Source of the DNA: Rusavskia elegans
Taxonomy: Eukaryota > Ascomycota > Lecanoromycetes > Teloschistales > Teloschistaceae
Direction of reading: 5' to 3'
DNA length: 64,000 bases
Assembly (NCBI GenBank): GCA_011316305.1
Contig: SAUG01000029.1
Coordinates: 310,001-374,000, forward strand
Shown here: positions 38,680-52,176 of the stretch, one piece after another
Numbering within the stretch: the first letter of the stretch is position 1
Layout: each line of letters opens with the position of its first letter
Made by a program: the position numbers and the translations under genes
The notes under the pieces: generated by a model
The model's input: only the letters and a program-made list of their open reading frames with translations
Database searches by the model: none
What the model was told of the DNA's origin: nothing

Positions 38680-41075
38680 TAAATAAATTGGATTTTATTA
38701 ATAGTTAGATATTCGATTATATCTATAACTATTATACTACCTTTTAGCGGTACCTTTTTATTAAATCCAATATAAAATCCGTCTAAAATAAATATATTAC
38801 CGGTATTAGTAATATCGTTAGCTTTCGATTAATTACTAAAAATATTATTATATTTAACTATTTTATTATTAGTAGATACCGTTCTATAAAATTCTATAAT
38901 ATCTTTTATACCCCTGGATCCGACACTAACCTTCTATTAATATTATAAATTTAGAAAATAGATATTAAAATAATTATAAAAAACTATAGCTTTAGCTTTA
39001 GTTTTAGTATTCTAGATTTAATATTAACTATCTATATATACGAAGGTCTATTTCTATTAAATATTATTATTAAATAGCGCGGCTTTTATAGATCTTTTTC
39101 TATTTCTTTTTTTTTCTATCTTCGTTTTTATCTTTATTAATATCTAATATAGCTTTAAAGACCTTCGCCGAAATATCGATAGAAATAGAAAGTATCTAGT
39201 ATATCTAATTTAGATATCTAGATAACTAGAATCTATATAAACTAGTAAGTATATCTATAGAAACTAATTTATCTAAATTCTCTAAATCTAAATCCGATTT
39301 CTATAAAATTTATATTTTAGATAAATAATATAAATAGCTTTATAGAGACAATATCCGCCCTAGTAGTAGTCCTATAAACCTCGTTTATACTAACTATATA
39401 GAACCTATTTAAAAAAGTAAAGTTCCAGTAATATATTTCTACTTTCCTAGATAATAATACCTAGAAGTACGGTATCTATATAACTAAAATAAAAAATAGC
39501 TCTAAAATCTTCGAATACTAGAACTATTTCTACGTCTATAATAAAAAAGATATCTTCGATATTAAATATTTTCGTAGTAATTATAAATTTAGGAGCTATA
39601 TTATATCTAAAAGTTTTATTATAAGAAATATCTAATCAAAGCCTACCGTAACTAATAATCTATAATAAAATAATATTTTTAAATACTTTAGATAAATACT
39701 AATATATAAAGTATATCCTATATTAGTCTATAACGGCTTTATTAAAAAATATTAGCTACAATTTATTAAAGCTACTACTTTTCTATATTTCTGGTTATCT
39801 AGTAGTGAATTAGATATAATTCTATATAAAAAAGAATATAGTAAACTTCTAGATTTAAATCGATTCTATATTTTAGATTCCGTAATATATAGTAAAAAAC
39901 TTTAAAAATTCTATAATCGAAGTTATAAATATACTTTAGTCGGTTACTTTAATATTATTATCTATAAATTATTAAGTTTTTAAAATAAAATTATTTATAC
40001 TTTTTCTATAGTATTTAAAGAAATAGATTAAAATCTAGATTTATTAGATCTATAGAGATTAAAAGAATTTAAAAATAAATAGTAACCCCCGCGGAAATAG
40101 TAGTATACTAATAAGAGGTCTATTTCTAAAAAATTATAGTTATAATCTAGTAATTTTTTATTAATATCTAAATTAATAGTTTCTTTTTATTAAATTTTAG
40201 TATTTTATCGAATTCTTTTTACCCGTAGTTAAATTTTATAACTAGTTAATTAATAAAATAGTTCTTAAATTACTAAAATTAATAATTCGGATTTAAATTC
40301 TAATTCCGATATATTACTACTCTGTCTTTAAACTATTATATTTTATGTATAAATCGGTTATACTTTTTAATCTTTTATTAAAGTTCTATATAAATTCCGG
40401 GTACTAGATAATTATAATTATTCCTCGCTAGACCGAATAATAAATATCTATATAATAATTAATATTATAAAAAAAGATATTATAATTAATCCTTCTAAAT
40501 TCTAGTTATATATAAAAGCTATAGAATTACTTTATACGAATAAATAGTATAAAACTATAGAAAAAGAACTAGTATTATTAGAATTAAATAAGACTTAGAT
40601 ACTATATACTAAAATATTAATATCTTATATAAAAAATTTTCTAAGGGGTAAATAGATATATAAGATTAAAAAAGACGCTAATAATAAAAATACGCGCTTT
40701 AAAACTCGCTATCTAAATCGTTTATAATTTTAAATAGGAAGCCGGTATTAATTTTAATAGAATTTTCGCTTCTATTATTAAACTAATATTATATAAAGCT
40801 ATTTTTACTATAGCTACCGCCTACGGCCTAGAATTTAATTAAATAGATATCAAGACCGCCTTTTTCTACGGTTATATAGATAAAATTTTTATATATAATA
40901 TCCTACTAGTTTTAATAACTCCAATATAATATATAAACTCCGAAAAGCTTTCTATAGTTTTAAATAGTTACTTTAGATCTAGTACCGCCATTTTATCAAG
41001 TTTTTTACTACTATCGGCTTTAAATTTCTAGAATCTAATTATAGTATTTTCTACGAGCCCGTCGCTATCTCGATT
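38680..41075 (+). pseudogene. Copia B pol: protease, integrase, partial reverse transcriptase
   Basis: Plus-strand reading through RIP stops. Protease/pre-integrase part at 38700-38960, with FRLITKN and YTPGSDTNLL (near 38909-38940). Integrase at 39290-40020, whose C-terminal part gives VIYSKKL and TLVGYFN. Reverse transcriptase from 40640, with EAGINFNRIFAS, YKAIFTIATAYGLE, then IDIKTAFFYGYID and IKFFTTIGFKFLESNYSIFY. The reading is lost after about 41070, before the YVDD motif. Stops replace Gln and Trp codons throughout. The order protease-integrase-RT identifies Copia rather than Gypsy. Confidence 0.8.
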
Positions 41076-41895
41076 TCGAAATAGCTTTCGTAAGCTTCGT
41101 TTACTTAGCCTAATTCGGTTACTCGATTATTCGAAGCTCGTTAGAACTCCGCTCTAAGCCTAGATTAATTATTTAACTTCTAAATTACGTAAGGTAATAT
41201 CTAAATATTTTATAAATATCAATTATTTAAAGATTAGCTTTATTTTTTTCCATTTTTATTTCTACTTCCGTTTTTTTTTATATCTTTTTCCTTTTCTATA
41301 TTTTTATCTTTACTTTAATTAAAATCAATAATTTTAACTAAATTTTTATCATTTTCGAATCTAGTATTATTTTATTTTATAGTATATCTTTTTTCTATCT
41401 AATTTTTATTATTAATTTCGACGTTATTATTAGAATTTTTATTAACTTTATTATATAGATATTCGATAGCTATATTAGTTCTATACTACTTTAGCTAAAC
41501 TTTTTAATAAATTTCGACTATTTTTATAGAAATTCTAATATTCTAACGGTTTTAAAATCTTTAAATTCGCTATAATAGAGATTCTTTATTATAAAATAAA
41601 AGTTAAGATAAAAAAGCTATTTTTAATTTGAAATATATTATCTATATCTCTAGTTATAATAGTAGATTTAAAAAAAATTATAAAAAAATTAGAAATAAAT
41701 AATAATAAATTGAATGGTTCTATAAATGGTTAATATATTATTTTAATATAATAGTTTATTCTAATTTTATTATATTTAATTAATAAATATTATTTTCTCT
41801 ATTTTTTTCAGTAAGTTTTACTACGAAATTTAGTTTTTTATTATATTAATATATATTTCTATTCAGATTCCATATAGTTTCTTCTTTCGTACCTT

Positions 41896-42390
41896 GTTTC
41901 GTAGATTAATATCGGATCCAAATAGCTTTCGGACTTGTTTTAAAAATCGATTCTCGAAGATATTTTTAATATTAAAAAGAAAATATTTATTTATAGTAAT
42001 ATATTAATATAATTTTAATTTATATCTTTTTTAAAAAAAATATACTATTAGTAAAATTAGTTTCGTAATCTAATATCGAATTTAAATAACTTTCGAATTC
42101 GTTTTAAAAATCGATTTTCGAATTTATTTTTAATATTAAAAGGATTATTTCTATTTATAATAATATATTATTGGATTTTCAACTTATATATTAATTAAAT
42201 CGAATATATTTTATTATATAAATTAGTTTCGTAATCTAATATCGAATTTAAATAGCTTTCGAATTCGTTTTAAAAATTAATTTTCGAAGCTATTATTAAT
42301 ATTAAAATAATATTTGTATTTATAGTATAATACTTTTAAAGTTTAATTATATATATTAAATAAGATGAATAAATTCAAATAATAAAACTA
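41896..42390 (+). repeat. Tandem array, 3 units of about 165 bp
   Basis: Units start with GTTTCGTA at 41896, 42060 and 42226 (spacing 164 and 166). Each contains AATAGCTTTCGAATTCGTT or close variants and a TTTTAATATTAAAA block. Differences are mostly transitions. Confidence 0.75.
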
Positions 42391-42519
42391 AATATTAAGT
42401 TTTTAAATAGATTTTTTTTATAAATATCGAATTTTTTAATAGCTATTAAAAAAATTTGAACTAACTATTATAATATCTAAAAAATCTATTTTTAATGATT
42501 TAATTAGTACGAAATTTAG

Positions 42520-43340
42520 CCTATTACGTTAGATATATATTGTATATATATAGTAGAAAGTTGGAGGTATTAGATTTAGGTAAAGCTTGGCGCCGGTCTA
42601 GTAGGGCTGGTAGGAATATTACTAATAATTCTATTTTAAATATCTAATTATTTAACGCCTATTGGTTAGAATCTGATTATTTTTATATCGTTCGAAAGCT
42701 ATAAATAAGCTCTTTAATTTGTATAAATTTTAGCCTATAACGTCAGCTGCGTACTGCGTGTATATAGTAGAAAGTTAGAGGTACTGGATTTAGGTAAGGC
42801 TTGGCGCCGGCCTAGTAGAGCTAGTAGGGCTATCAGGAATATTACTAATAATTTCATTTTGTATATATAGTTCCTTAACGCCTATTAGCCAGAATTTGAT
42901 TATTTTTGTATCGTTCGAAAGCTTTAAATAAGCTCTTTAATATATATAATTTTTGGCCTATAACGTATTGCGTGTATATAGTAGGAAGTTGGAGGTACTA
43001 GATTTAGGTAAGCCTTGGTATTCCTAGTAGGGCTGCCAGAAATACTACTAATGACCCTTATTTATATATATAATCCTTTAATACCTATTTGCCAGATTTT
43101 AATTACTTTTATATTGTTCGAAAGTTCTAAATAAATTCTTTAATATTTATAATTTTTGGTCTATAACGTTAGCTGCGTATTACGTATATATAGTAGAAAG
43201 TTATAGGCGCTGGATTTAGATAAGACTTAGCGCCGGCCCGATAGGGCTGGTAGAACTGTTAGTATCTATACGGTCGTAATAGGTAAAAGTATTTTATACG
43301 CTTGATTCCTTAACGCCTATTGATCAGATAAATATATAAA
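42520..43340 (+). repeat. Tandem array, 4 units of about 205-223 bp
   Basis: Units start at 42520, 42734, 42957 and 43160 with CCTATAACGT variants. Each holds TATATAGTAGAAAGTT, GATTTAGGTAAGGCTTGGCG and a CGTTCGAAAGC block, and most hold GCCGGCCTAGTAGGGCTGG. RIP is weaker than in the flanks. There is no open frame across units. Confidence 0.8.
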
Positions 43341-43639
43341 ATAGATTGTTTTATAGCGCTAAATGAATACTTTAAACAGAGCAAGAAAGTAGCCAATTAT
43401 ATTTATTAGCGTAAAAGTTATTTTATATAGAAGAATCCACTACTAAAAATCGAGTTTTGATATTCGGTTACGTTACTGCAGTTTTTAGATAGCTACCCGT
43501 ATCGCTTCTAACCCCTGTCATAGCCCCCTGCGCTAGACCGAATCGGGCGGGGCTAGTCCGAATCGAGAGCGATAAGCTTTTTTTAAATACGGATTTTTTT
43601 TCTAAGAAATCGGAGGTGCCAAGACTTTTCTCGTTCGAA

Positions 43640-43820
43640 TTCCAGTATTATATTTAATAGCTATAGCGAATATACTAGATATCTATACTTATTTATTACG
43701 TCGAAAAAGAAATAGTAAAGGATTCGTAATTATTTATAAAAAAGAAAACAATACTGCTTTAGCTGTAAAAATTTCTTTATACGTAGATACAACAATCGTT
43801 ACCGTATATAACGTTAATGA

Positions 43821-43853
<33 letters not shown>
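43640..43853 (+). mobile_element. 0.9 kb repeat family, truncated copy E with long (AT)n tail
   Basis: Matches only the tail-side 200 bp of copies A-D, in opposite orientation, and ends ATAACGTTAATGAAAC followed by an uninterrupted AT run. A piece present in copy A is missing internally. The truncation leaves the tail end intact. Confidence 0.6.
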
Positions 43854-43857
<4 letters not shown>

Positions 43858-46401
43858 TTAATAAAACTCTAGATAGAAATCTTCTAAAAAGATTATAGAA
43901 TTTATAAATAAAGTTTATATCAATAATAGTATATTACTTTTAATTTAAAATATTTATTCTTTTTTCTATAAATAGTTTAAAACGAACGATTAAAATATTA
44001 ATCTATATATCGAATTTTTTTTATTAGATATTCTTTTTCTATATTCGAAAACTAATTTGAATACTATTATAGAATTTTATTATAAAAATATATTATTATA
44101 AATTTTAAACTTTACTATTAGATCTAGCGATATTTTTAATTTATTCGATAAAGATTTAGATATCGCGGAAATCGGTACTATTACTTCTAGTTTCGGCGAA
44201 AATATTATTATAGAAAAGGTAGAAGTAGCTAATATTACCCGCGACGAATAACTCGTATTTATTAACTTTTAAAAGGAATATAGAAAGCTTCGATAAAAGA
44301 ATTTTCTTTTTTTTATAGTAAAAATCTCTAAACTCTACCTAGATTACCATATTTTATTTCTAAATTACTATATTCTATCTTAGTCTTTTTAGCTTTTCGA
44401 AGATAAATATTATAATAGAATCGATATATCGATTATATACTATATTCTCGACTATATCTTTCTTTTTTCTACTTTTAAAAGAGATATATATATAGAATCG
44501 CTTCGGAATTTAATTATACTTTTTCTAAAACTTTTAATAGTAGTTCGTACTATTATTTAATTATTTCATTATTTATTAGGCTATCTAGGGCGTTCGTAGT
44601 AGCCGAGAGGATAATTTTATTTAAACGTCTATTTTTTTTATCTATTTCGGTTCTAAAAAATCTAAAGTAGATATAATTTTTTTTAAATAGAAGCTATTAA
44701 TCTCTATATATATAAGTACTAGTTAGTAGTATATCTAGTTTTCGATTTATCTATAAATTCGATAAACTAATATCTAAAAAAAAATAGTAATATCGTCGAA
44801 AAATAGAAATAGCTCGTCGGTCGATATTATAACTAATGAAAATCTAATTAAAACCCTGTTTTATCTCTATTATATTTAGATATATAAAATATTATTAATA
44901 AGAAATAATAGTTAATTAGTAGTTACTACTACTGAAAAAATATATTTAATTAAAATAGTTAGTATTTCTAAAAATACGATTTACGTTTCTAGTATTATTT
45001 ATATATATAAACAGGAATTATATATATATTCTAAAATATTTATAAACAAGTTATTCAATACTACTAATCATTTATAGATCGATTCAAAACTATTACTATA
45101 ATTTAATAATTTAATACTTCTATACAGATAGAAAGCTTTTTTTTTAAATAAGCGAATAAAACTAAATACTAGACCTAATTAGATAATAAAGCCTATACAA
45201 TCAATAAACCGCGGTTAACGAGGTTTAGTCAATATATAGTATTATTATCTAGTATTTCTATATCTACTTAATTTTATATAGATTTTAAATAGTTTAAATA
45301 ATCTATAATATAAATTTTTTTCTCTTCTATTATAGTCGTAATTTTAATTAAAGTAGACTTTTTTAGTTAGAATATTATTAAAGTTTCTATAATATAACGT
45401 ATCTTTTCTATAATATAATTTCGGATTCTAAAAATCTATTAGTTATAAATTCGACTATTTTAGAAAATTCGAATAGTTATATTAGTAAATTATAAAGAGT
45501 TAGAATCTTTAATAATAAAAAGTTCCGCCTATAATATATTAGAAGAAAGGTAAATTCGAAAATACTAAAAAGAAAAAACTATAGAAAAGTTAAAAAAAAA
45601 TCAAGTTATTTTCGAATTTAATAATAGATTTATAACTATAGAGTTATTACTTCTATTACGATATTACTTTATTTTCGATTTTTATAAGTTTTTTATCTAC
45701 GAGATATTTTTATCTTTTTTTATTAATTCTATAATCGATAATAATATCTTCTATATTTTAATAAATATAAAGATAAAAGTCGAATTACTATTAAATATTA
45801 GTTTAACAAACTAATATAATTTTAAATAAGGTCTATCTATAGTTTAATAATGAGATAATATTTTTAATATTAAATTATAGAAAATAATTTACTAATATAA
45901 CTGTTCTATTAAATTTTCGTAAATTTTAAACTATTTAAATAATCGGTTAATTAATTTCTGATAGAATAAATATATAAAATTCCAGTCCAAATTATTATAA
46001 TTTTAATTATCGATTTTTATTAACGCAATATTTAATAATATATTAAATAATAATAATTAATAATATTAGAAAAGGAGTTATTAAATGGATAGATATTTAT
46101 TAATTAATAATAACTTATAATTAAATCAAACGATACTATATTATATTAATACTATAAAAAAGTTTTATAAACTATATAGATATTTAATAAATCGATTAAA
46201 AATTAATATTCGATAAAGTCGATTTAATCTATTTTATAAATATTTCTAATAAATATATTTCGTTATTTATTAATAAAAAAATTTCGTCTTTGAAAGAAAA
46301 TTATTGGATATTCTAATTACCTTGTCTATAAATTATAGATAATTTTTAAAATAATCTTGGAAATAATCCGGAAATTTATTTAATATTTTCTATTTTTTTA
46401 T
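43854..46401. other. AT-rich RIPped DNA, unassigned
   Basis: CG is retained and CA/TG are rare. Plus-strand readings at 44.1-45.3 kb give protein-like stretches between RIP stops (for example EKVEVANITRDEQ if a stop is read as Gln), but no family is recognised. Confidence 0.4.
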
Positions 46402-46540
46402 TTATACGTTTAATCGTTCGGATTTTGATTTTAGTCTTTCACGAATCTAACGCTAGAGGCGCTAACTCGATCAGATTACGCAATTATTTGGTATTCAAGT
46501 ATTTTACCGAAAACTCGAATTAAGGACTCCCGAAGAAGCT
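46402..46540 (-). mobile_element. tRNA-derived SINE, copy 3 (partial, tail part only)
   Basis: Matches the tail 140 bp of the SINE (GATTTTGATTTTAGTCTTTC and the CTAACGCTAGAGGCGCTAAC block). It stops at about 46540, so the tRNA head is missing. Confidence 0.6.
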
Positions 46541-47700
46541 AATTCTTAATATTCCATTTATTTTACTATATAGGCGCCGTTATATCCTGTAATATATTTT
46601 AAAGTTACGCTATATTAAATAAAACTATAAGTTAGACTGATATTAGTATATATACTAAACTGATTCTAGGCTAACTATTTTCCGTATATTAGGCCTTTTA
46701 TATTAAAACCGTACAAAAATTAATATAGTTATAAATACTTAAATTACCAATCGGAGACTAGTTTTTAGAGCTATATACGTCTAGAGTATTTTATAAAAAT
46801 TAACCTACTATATATATCGCCGTATAAGATTCTATAGATATTTATATAAAAGGAACTATAAATGAAATACTATAGAGTAAATAGAGATAGTACTAGTAAA
46901 TTATAAATCTAAACTATCTATCGGAAGCGCTACTATAGATCCTAGATTCTAGATTCTAAGTTTTAAATTCTGAATCCTATATTTTAAGCCTAATTTCTAA
47001 GCCCGAACCTCTATAGAATCCTAGAATCTAGCGATATTAGCGACTTTAACCCGCTTTATTTCCCTTGCTATTATTTTTATTATCTCTATTATCGGATCTA
47101 AAATCCTCCGGCTGCTTTCTAATCTATATAAAATCTTTATCTATATTAGATAATAAAATATCTGGTTTATTCTCTTTATTATAGCGTTTCTTTATAGTAA
47201 TTCCTTATACGAATATTTTAACCTTTTTAGATATTGATAGTCTATTAAACTATATTAGTATTTTATCCCGGTTATATTAATAATTTCTAAGCCTATTTTT
47301 ATTTATTTACTAATCCATTAATTATTTAACGTAAACTGCTAGATTAAAATAGATATCTAAATAATAGTTAGCCGATAGAGATAAATGTAAAAAAAAAATA
47401 CCTATAGAAAATATATTTTAGAATATAAAAAAAGCTTTTTTAGAAAGTCGTATAGTTTTTACGATATCGACAACCTTAGAAATAAACGAAAAGATAAAGA
47501 TAAAAGACGAAGGACTATATATACTAGTAAATATAGATACTAGACCCCGAATATAGTTTATCCTATTAATAATACTCCAGGTATTAATAATAAAATACTA
47601 TTTAACTATAATTTATAAAGAGATTAATATATAGATAAATAACTATTATATTTATTAGATCTATACCTTTCTATTTTTAATAGGAAACTGTTTTTAATTA
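46541..47700. other. AT-rich DNA, no gene; local CCTAGATTCTAG-type short repeats
   Basis: Unassigned. Around 46938-47035 short related words (CCTAGATTCTAGATTCTAAG and variants) recur. Confidence 0.4.
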
Positions 47701-47716
47701 GAGGAATACTAGTTTT

Positions 47717-48144
47717 TATATATATATACTATTTAATTACTCGGATATTTAATTATCTTTTATAAATTAATACTAGAAGTACTAATCGATCGGACTACGT
47801 AATTATTTAAACTCGAATATTTTACCGCGAATTTAATTTAGGATTTCTGAAAGAGCTAGATTTAGATTAAGATCTAAAATAAAACCGTAGTCTATTAAAT
47901 TTTAGTTAACTTAATCTACTTCGATCGAACTAGCTATTTTAAATTAAGATAATCTATTATATAAACCCCCTGTATAAAAACTCTATATAAAAATCGACTT
48001 TATTAATAGAAAAAACTTAAGTATTAGAGTTAGCTTTCGAAGAATTCGAACCCCCGACCTGCTAGATTAATTCCGTTAACTCCGAAGAGCGCTGGATCCG
48101 TTAGGCCTCTAAGTTATATAGCGTTACTACTACGCTATCTAACC
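47717..48144 (-). mobile_element. tRNA-derived SINE, copy 4, with target duplication
   Basis: Full-length minus-orientation copy. It is flanked by GAGGAATACTAGTTT (47701-47715) and GAGGTATACTAATTT (48145-48159), a 15 bp duplication with two differences. Box B region GAATTCGAACCCCCGACC on the plus strand is the reverse complement of a good box B (GGTTCGAATTC). Confidence 0.7.
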
Positions 48145-48159
48145 GAGGTATACTAATTT

Positions 48160-51100
48160 ATTTTTAGCGCTAACTATATCTATTCCTAAACCTATTTCTA
48201 TATACTATTATTCTAAATACTCGTAATAAACTCTACGACGTTATTAAGATAGAAATAGAGTAGGAAATAAATTCGATATTATATACTTTAGATTTTTTTA
48301 TTAAATAGGATTTTTATTTCTTTATAGATATAGGTTTAGAAAAAAAAATATTATCGGGTTTACCAGTACTAGGATCCTAGGTTTAGAAAAAGTTATTCTA
48401 CTAGGCGGCGTTCTTATCTAAAGTCTTACTACTAATAGCGGTAGATATTAACTATCGACGACTATTAGCTATAGTAGCAGGAAAAAAAGGATTGAAATTT
48501 TTATACTACGGCGAGTACTATTAATAAAAGTAGTATTATTTTTTATACTATTATTAGGATTTCAAGTATAACTATTAATACTTTAAAATAATAAATTCGT
48601 TTTTATATTCGACGGTTTAGGCTTTATAGTATACTTTAGAGCTTTTATTTTAGGCGTTTTAGCTTTTAAAGTAGATTAAAAAGTCGCTTTTTTAAGGCGG
48701 GTAATATTAATACGAGACTATTTTTATTATTTAAAACCTCTTTAGTAAAAAGTCTAGGCTAAGATTTTATAGTTTCCTAATTCTAAATATTTTAATCTAG
48801 TAGGTATTAGTATTTTTTAGGAATAGTTATAAAAGGCCGCTATTAGGCTTACGCTTTTTCGACTATCTAAGTAATTTTTCCTTATAATTATCTTTAAACC
48901 GATTTCTGAATTAAGTTTCTACGTCTATAGTTTATTATTATTAATAAATTTATACTTCTTTCATAAATCGGAATAGCTAGGAAGCGGATTAATAAAAGTT
49001 TTTAAATCTAAAATTTAGGGAGCCTAGAGCTACCTTCTCTCTTAGGACCTATTATATACGAACAAGATCTAGAAAAAATAAAATAGAAATTAAGTAATTA
49101 TAAATAAAGAAATAAAGTTAATTATATTAATAACTAACCTGGTATAGAAATATACTAAAAGGCAGTAATAGGATATATTTAAAAAAGAGATAGCTAGTAG
49201 AACTCTTTAAGACTTATTTTTATACTAAGTTCCAGCCCTACTATTAATAAATCTATATTATACTATAGTTTTACTATAAAATCTAAAATTTTAATAATAC
49301 GTCTTAGAGTATTATTAACTACTGATTTTTAATTTTATCGGTAATATACTCTAGATCTAGATAGAATTTAAGGATATATATAGGTCTTTTTGTCGGGTAG
49401 TTAATAGGGAGGTTAGTAAAATCCCGGAAATCTCTTTCTAGACTAACCGCTAATATTTCCCCTAGAATCTATTATTTTACCCTGGTTTCCGATTATAATA
49501 CGCTATAGTATTCAATAGAAGAGGAGCCTTATTATTAACCGTTAGAGTATTTTTAGAGGAACGTCGTAATTAGATATCGAATCTATAAGCCTCGACGAAA
49601 TATAGAATAAAACTTAGCGAGCCTAAGAGTATCTAAGTATCTAAGTATCTAAGTATCCAAGCTATACGTAAATAGCTCTCTATCTACTATAGGATTTAGT
49701 CGTTATCGTCTATTTAAAAAGGCCTTTTATCTATAAGTTATATCTTTATTATAGGACTCGGCCGTTTTCGTTTATTTCGATATACTTAGATCTAGGCTTT
49801 AGAACCTTACTAATCTATTAATAGAATTTAAAATAATCTATAATTATATTAGTACTATTAGATTTTTCCCGGGTAGTTATATTTCTTTCCTTTTTACTTT
49901 CCGATATTTTTATAACTTCTTTCTTTTACTTTCTAGTATTTCTAGATCCTTTTACTTCTTAGTTTCCGGCTTTTTATAATTTCTACGCCTTTTTCCTTTT
50001 CTATCTAGTATCTTCTTCCTAATTATCGGTCTATTTCGAAATCTTATAGTTATATTATCTAGATATAATAAAGAAAAAGAATATAGCTTATTAACTAGTT
50101 TAGCTTTATAGCTATAGAAACGGAGCTAACCTATAAATAAATAAGTACGTTTATATAGTTAGTAGCTTTTACGCGATTAATATATACTTTTATTTTACTG
50201 CTAGTTCTTTACCGGACTAGTAATTTAAAATAAATACTAGTATAATATAGAATTTATATTAACTGTCTACTATCGATCTATATAGCTCTTTAATAATATT
50301 ACTTAAAGTAGGAAGAATATAACTATCATTTAATTAAATAACTTATTTAACGCTGTTGAAAACGTTTCTAATAATAATTCGTTTATTCCAGTAGTTAATT
50401 ATATTAGTAGCGAAAATACTGCTATAGAGCTTTTAGATTTCTTTCTCGATATTAATAAAGAGTATATTATTACCTCTACCGATAATAAAAAGCTTTCGAT
50501 ATAGGTGGCGCCTTATATTCTGGAATGGTTTGTTAATATTGAATTAATTATATGTTGAAAGATATAAAATACTAATAGAATATTAAATTTTAAATTTAGG
50601 ATTATAAAATATTAACTATCTATTAAATTTCATATAGAGTATTATATAATAGCTAGTTTATGGAATAAATATATTTTTTATAATCTACTATTAATATTTT
50701 ATTCATATAAGCTAGACGCAGTTTAAAAATATAACATTATCATTAGCTTCCTTTTAAAATAATATTAAAATATAATTATACGGTATAAAATACTAATAAA
50801 ATATTATTATAAAATATAATATTATTTTAAATTTTAAGTAGATTCTAAAATATTATGGACTACAGTTTCAATCTAGTATAATATAAATCGAATAGTCTAG
50901 ATACTAAAATAAAAGTTTACTTTCGTTTAATTAGTTTAGAGGTTCTATATTCTAATCCTTCGAAATCTAAATTATTTTTCTAAATTTTTAAATTTAAATT
51001 ACTTACTAATTAGTAGAAATAAAAGCAATCGGCCTATCGAGTTCGGAAGGTCTAGATCGACTCTACCGATCTAACGACTTTAAAATCGATAGCTCGATTT

Positions 51101-51357
51101 CGGAGTCGAAGTATCGATTTTTATTTTTTAATACCTAATAAAATACCTAATCGAAAGTACTATTACGGCGTAGTATAAGGTATATTACAATTAGTTGAAT
51201 ACGTATATTAAGATCTATTATATCTATATAATAGGATTTTAACTATTCAATATTACGCGTAATATAACGTCGATATCTAATCTATATATTGTTCAGGGAT
51301 AGAGGGGTCCATTTAAAATAGTGTTTTCCGATATATATATTATAGTAGTACTACTAC
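48160..51357. other. AT-rich DNA with weaker RIP, no gene recognised
   Basis: Composition is less extreme at 48.3-50.5 kb, but all frames carry many stops. No Copia RNase H or other domain could be read. An 8 bp microsatellite lies at 49629-49660. Confidence 0.4.
49629..49660 (+). repeat. (GTATCTAA)4 short tandem repeat
   Basis: Four 8 bp units, the last with one C for T. Confidence 0.9.
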
Positions 51358-52176
51358 CTTAGATAACGCCTCTAGTATTTGAACAGCGTGTTAATACGCT
51401 GTTTAGTCATGTTAGTAAAAACGTTACGTGACCAAAAATGTCGAGTATGGGCTATACGAACAGGCTATAATTAAATATATCTGTTCAATATTATATACTG
51501 TTTTTAGAAAACAGACTGTACGTATTATATTTAAAATTACCGTAAAATACAAAAATCGATATAGTGGTTTATAGATTGATCTCTCGAGATCTGAATCCGA
51601 CAGATCGATTTATTTTATCTAGGCTATTTAAATAGCTAAATTCGTTTGAAAAATTGAAAACCGAAGGATTCGAACCCTGAACCTACCGAATTATCCTAAT
51701 CGGGACTAGTTTCTAGAGAGATAGAATATTATAGACTACTTTATCCCTAGACTAAAGAGATTTATATATGAAAATTCTAATAAATTAATAATATACTAGA
51801 ACCATAGATTATTTTAAATAATATTTTAATATTATCTTAATATTATCTTAATAATAGGTTAACATTTAGTTAATATATAATTAATTTAAAGTTCTCCGAA
51901 ATAATTAATTGACAGTAAATCAACGAGCTATAAAAAGAAACTAATTTTTATAATATAATTTAAAGTCCTAGATAACAGACTATTAATAGACTTTTTCTGA
52001 AAACAGCCAATAGTACTAAACTCGCTGTTATTATTAACTTTTTATTCTTTTATATTATATGTCTACTAGCTGTCTCAATAAATTTGACTGTTAACAGAAT
52101 ATTAATTTCATCTACTATATAACTTTAAATTAACAGTGAATCAACAGATCATCTAGAAACTAGCAGCGCCGCCTAA
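51358..52176 (+). mobile_element. TTTAGG-type TIR element, copy 2 (about 819 bp), tRNA-like block inside
   Basis: The left end TTAGATAACGCCTCTAG and the right end AGCAGCGCCGCCTAAA form the inverted termini. Inside, on the minus strand, lies a perfect RNA polymerase III box-B word GGTTCGAATCC (reverse complement at 51667-51677), preceded by a tRNA-like GTCCCGATTAGGATAATTCG stretch. It lies shortly upstream of the Copia B 3' LTR. Confidence 0.65.

Noticed and set aside
42520..43340. CRISPR-like array
   Set aside because: Units are over 200 bp with no repeat-spacer structure; it is a simple tandem repeat in a eukaryotic genome.
43826..43853. Telomere or origin from the AT run
   Set aside because: A plain (AT)n tail of a repeat; there are no TTAGGG units and no other origin features.
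51640..51740. True tRNA gene on the minus strand with GGTTCGAATCC
   Set aside because: The block recurs inside several TIR elements with decay, and no convincing acceptor stem is seen.
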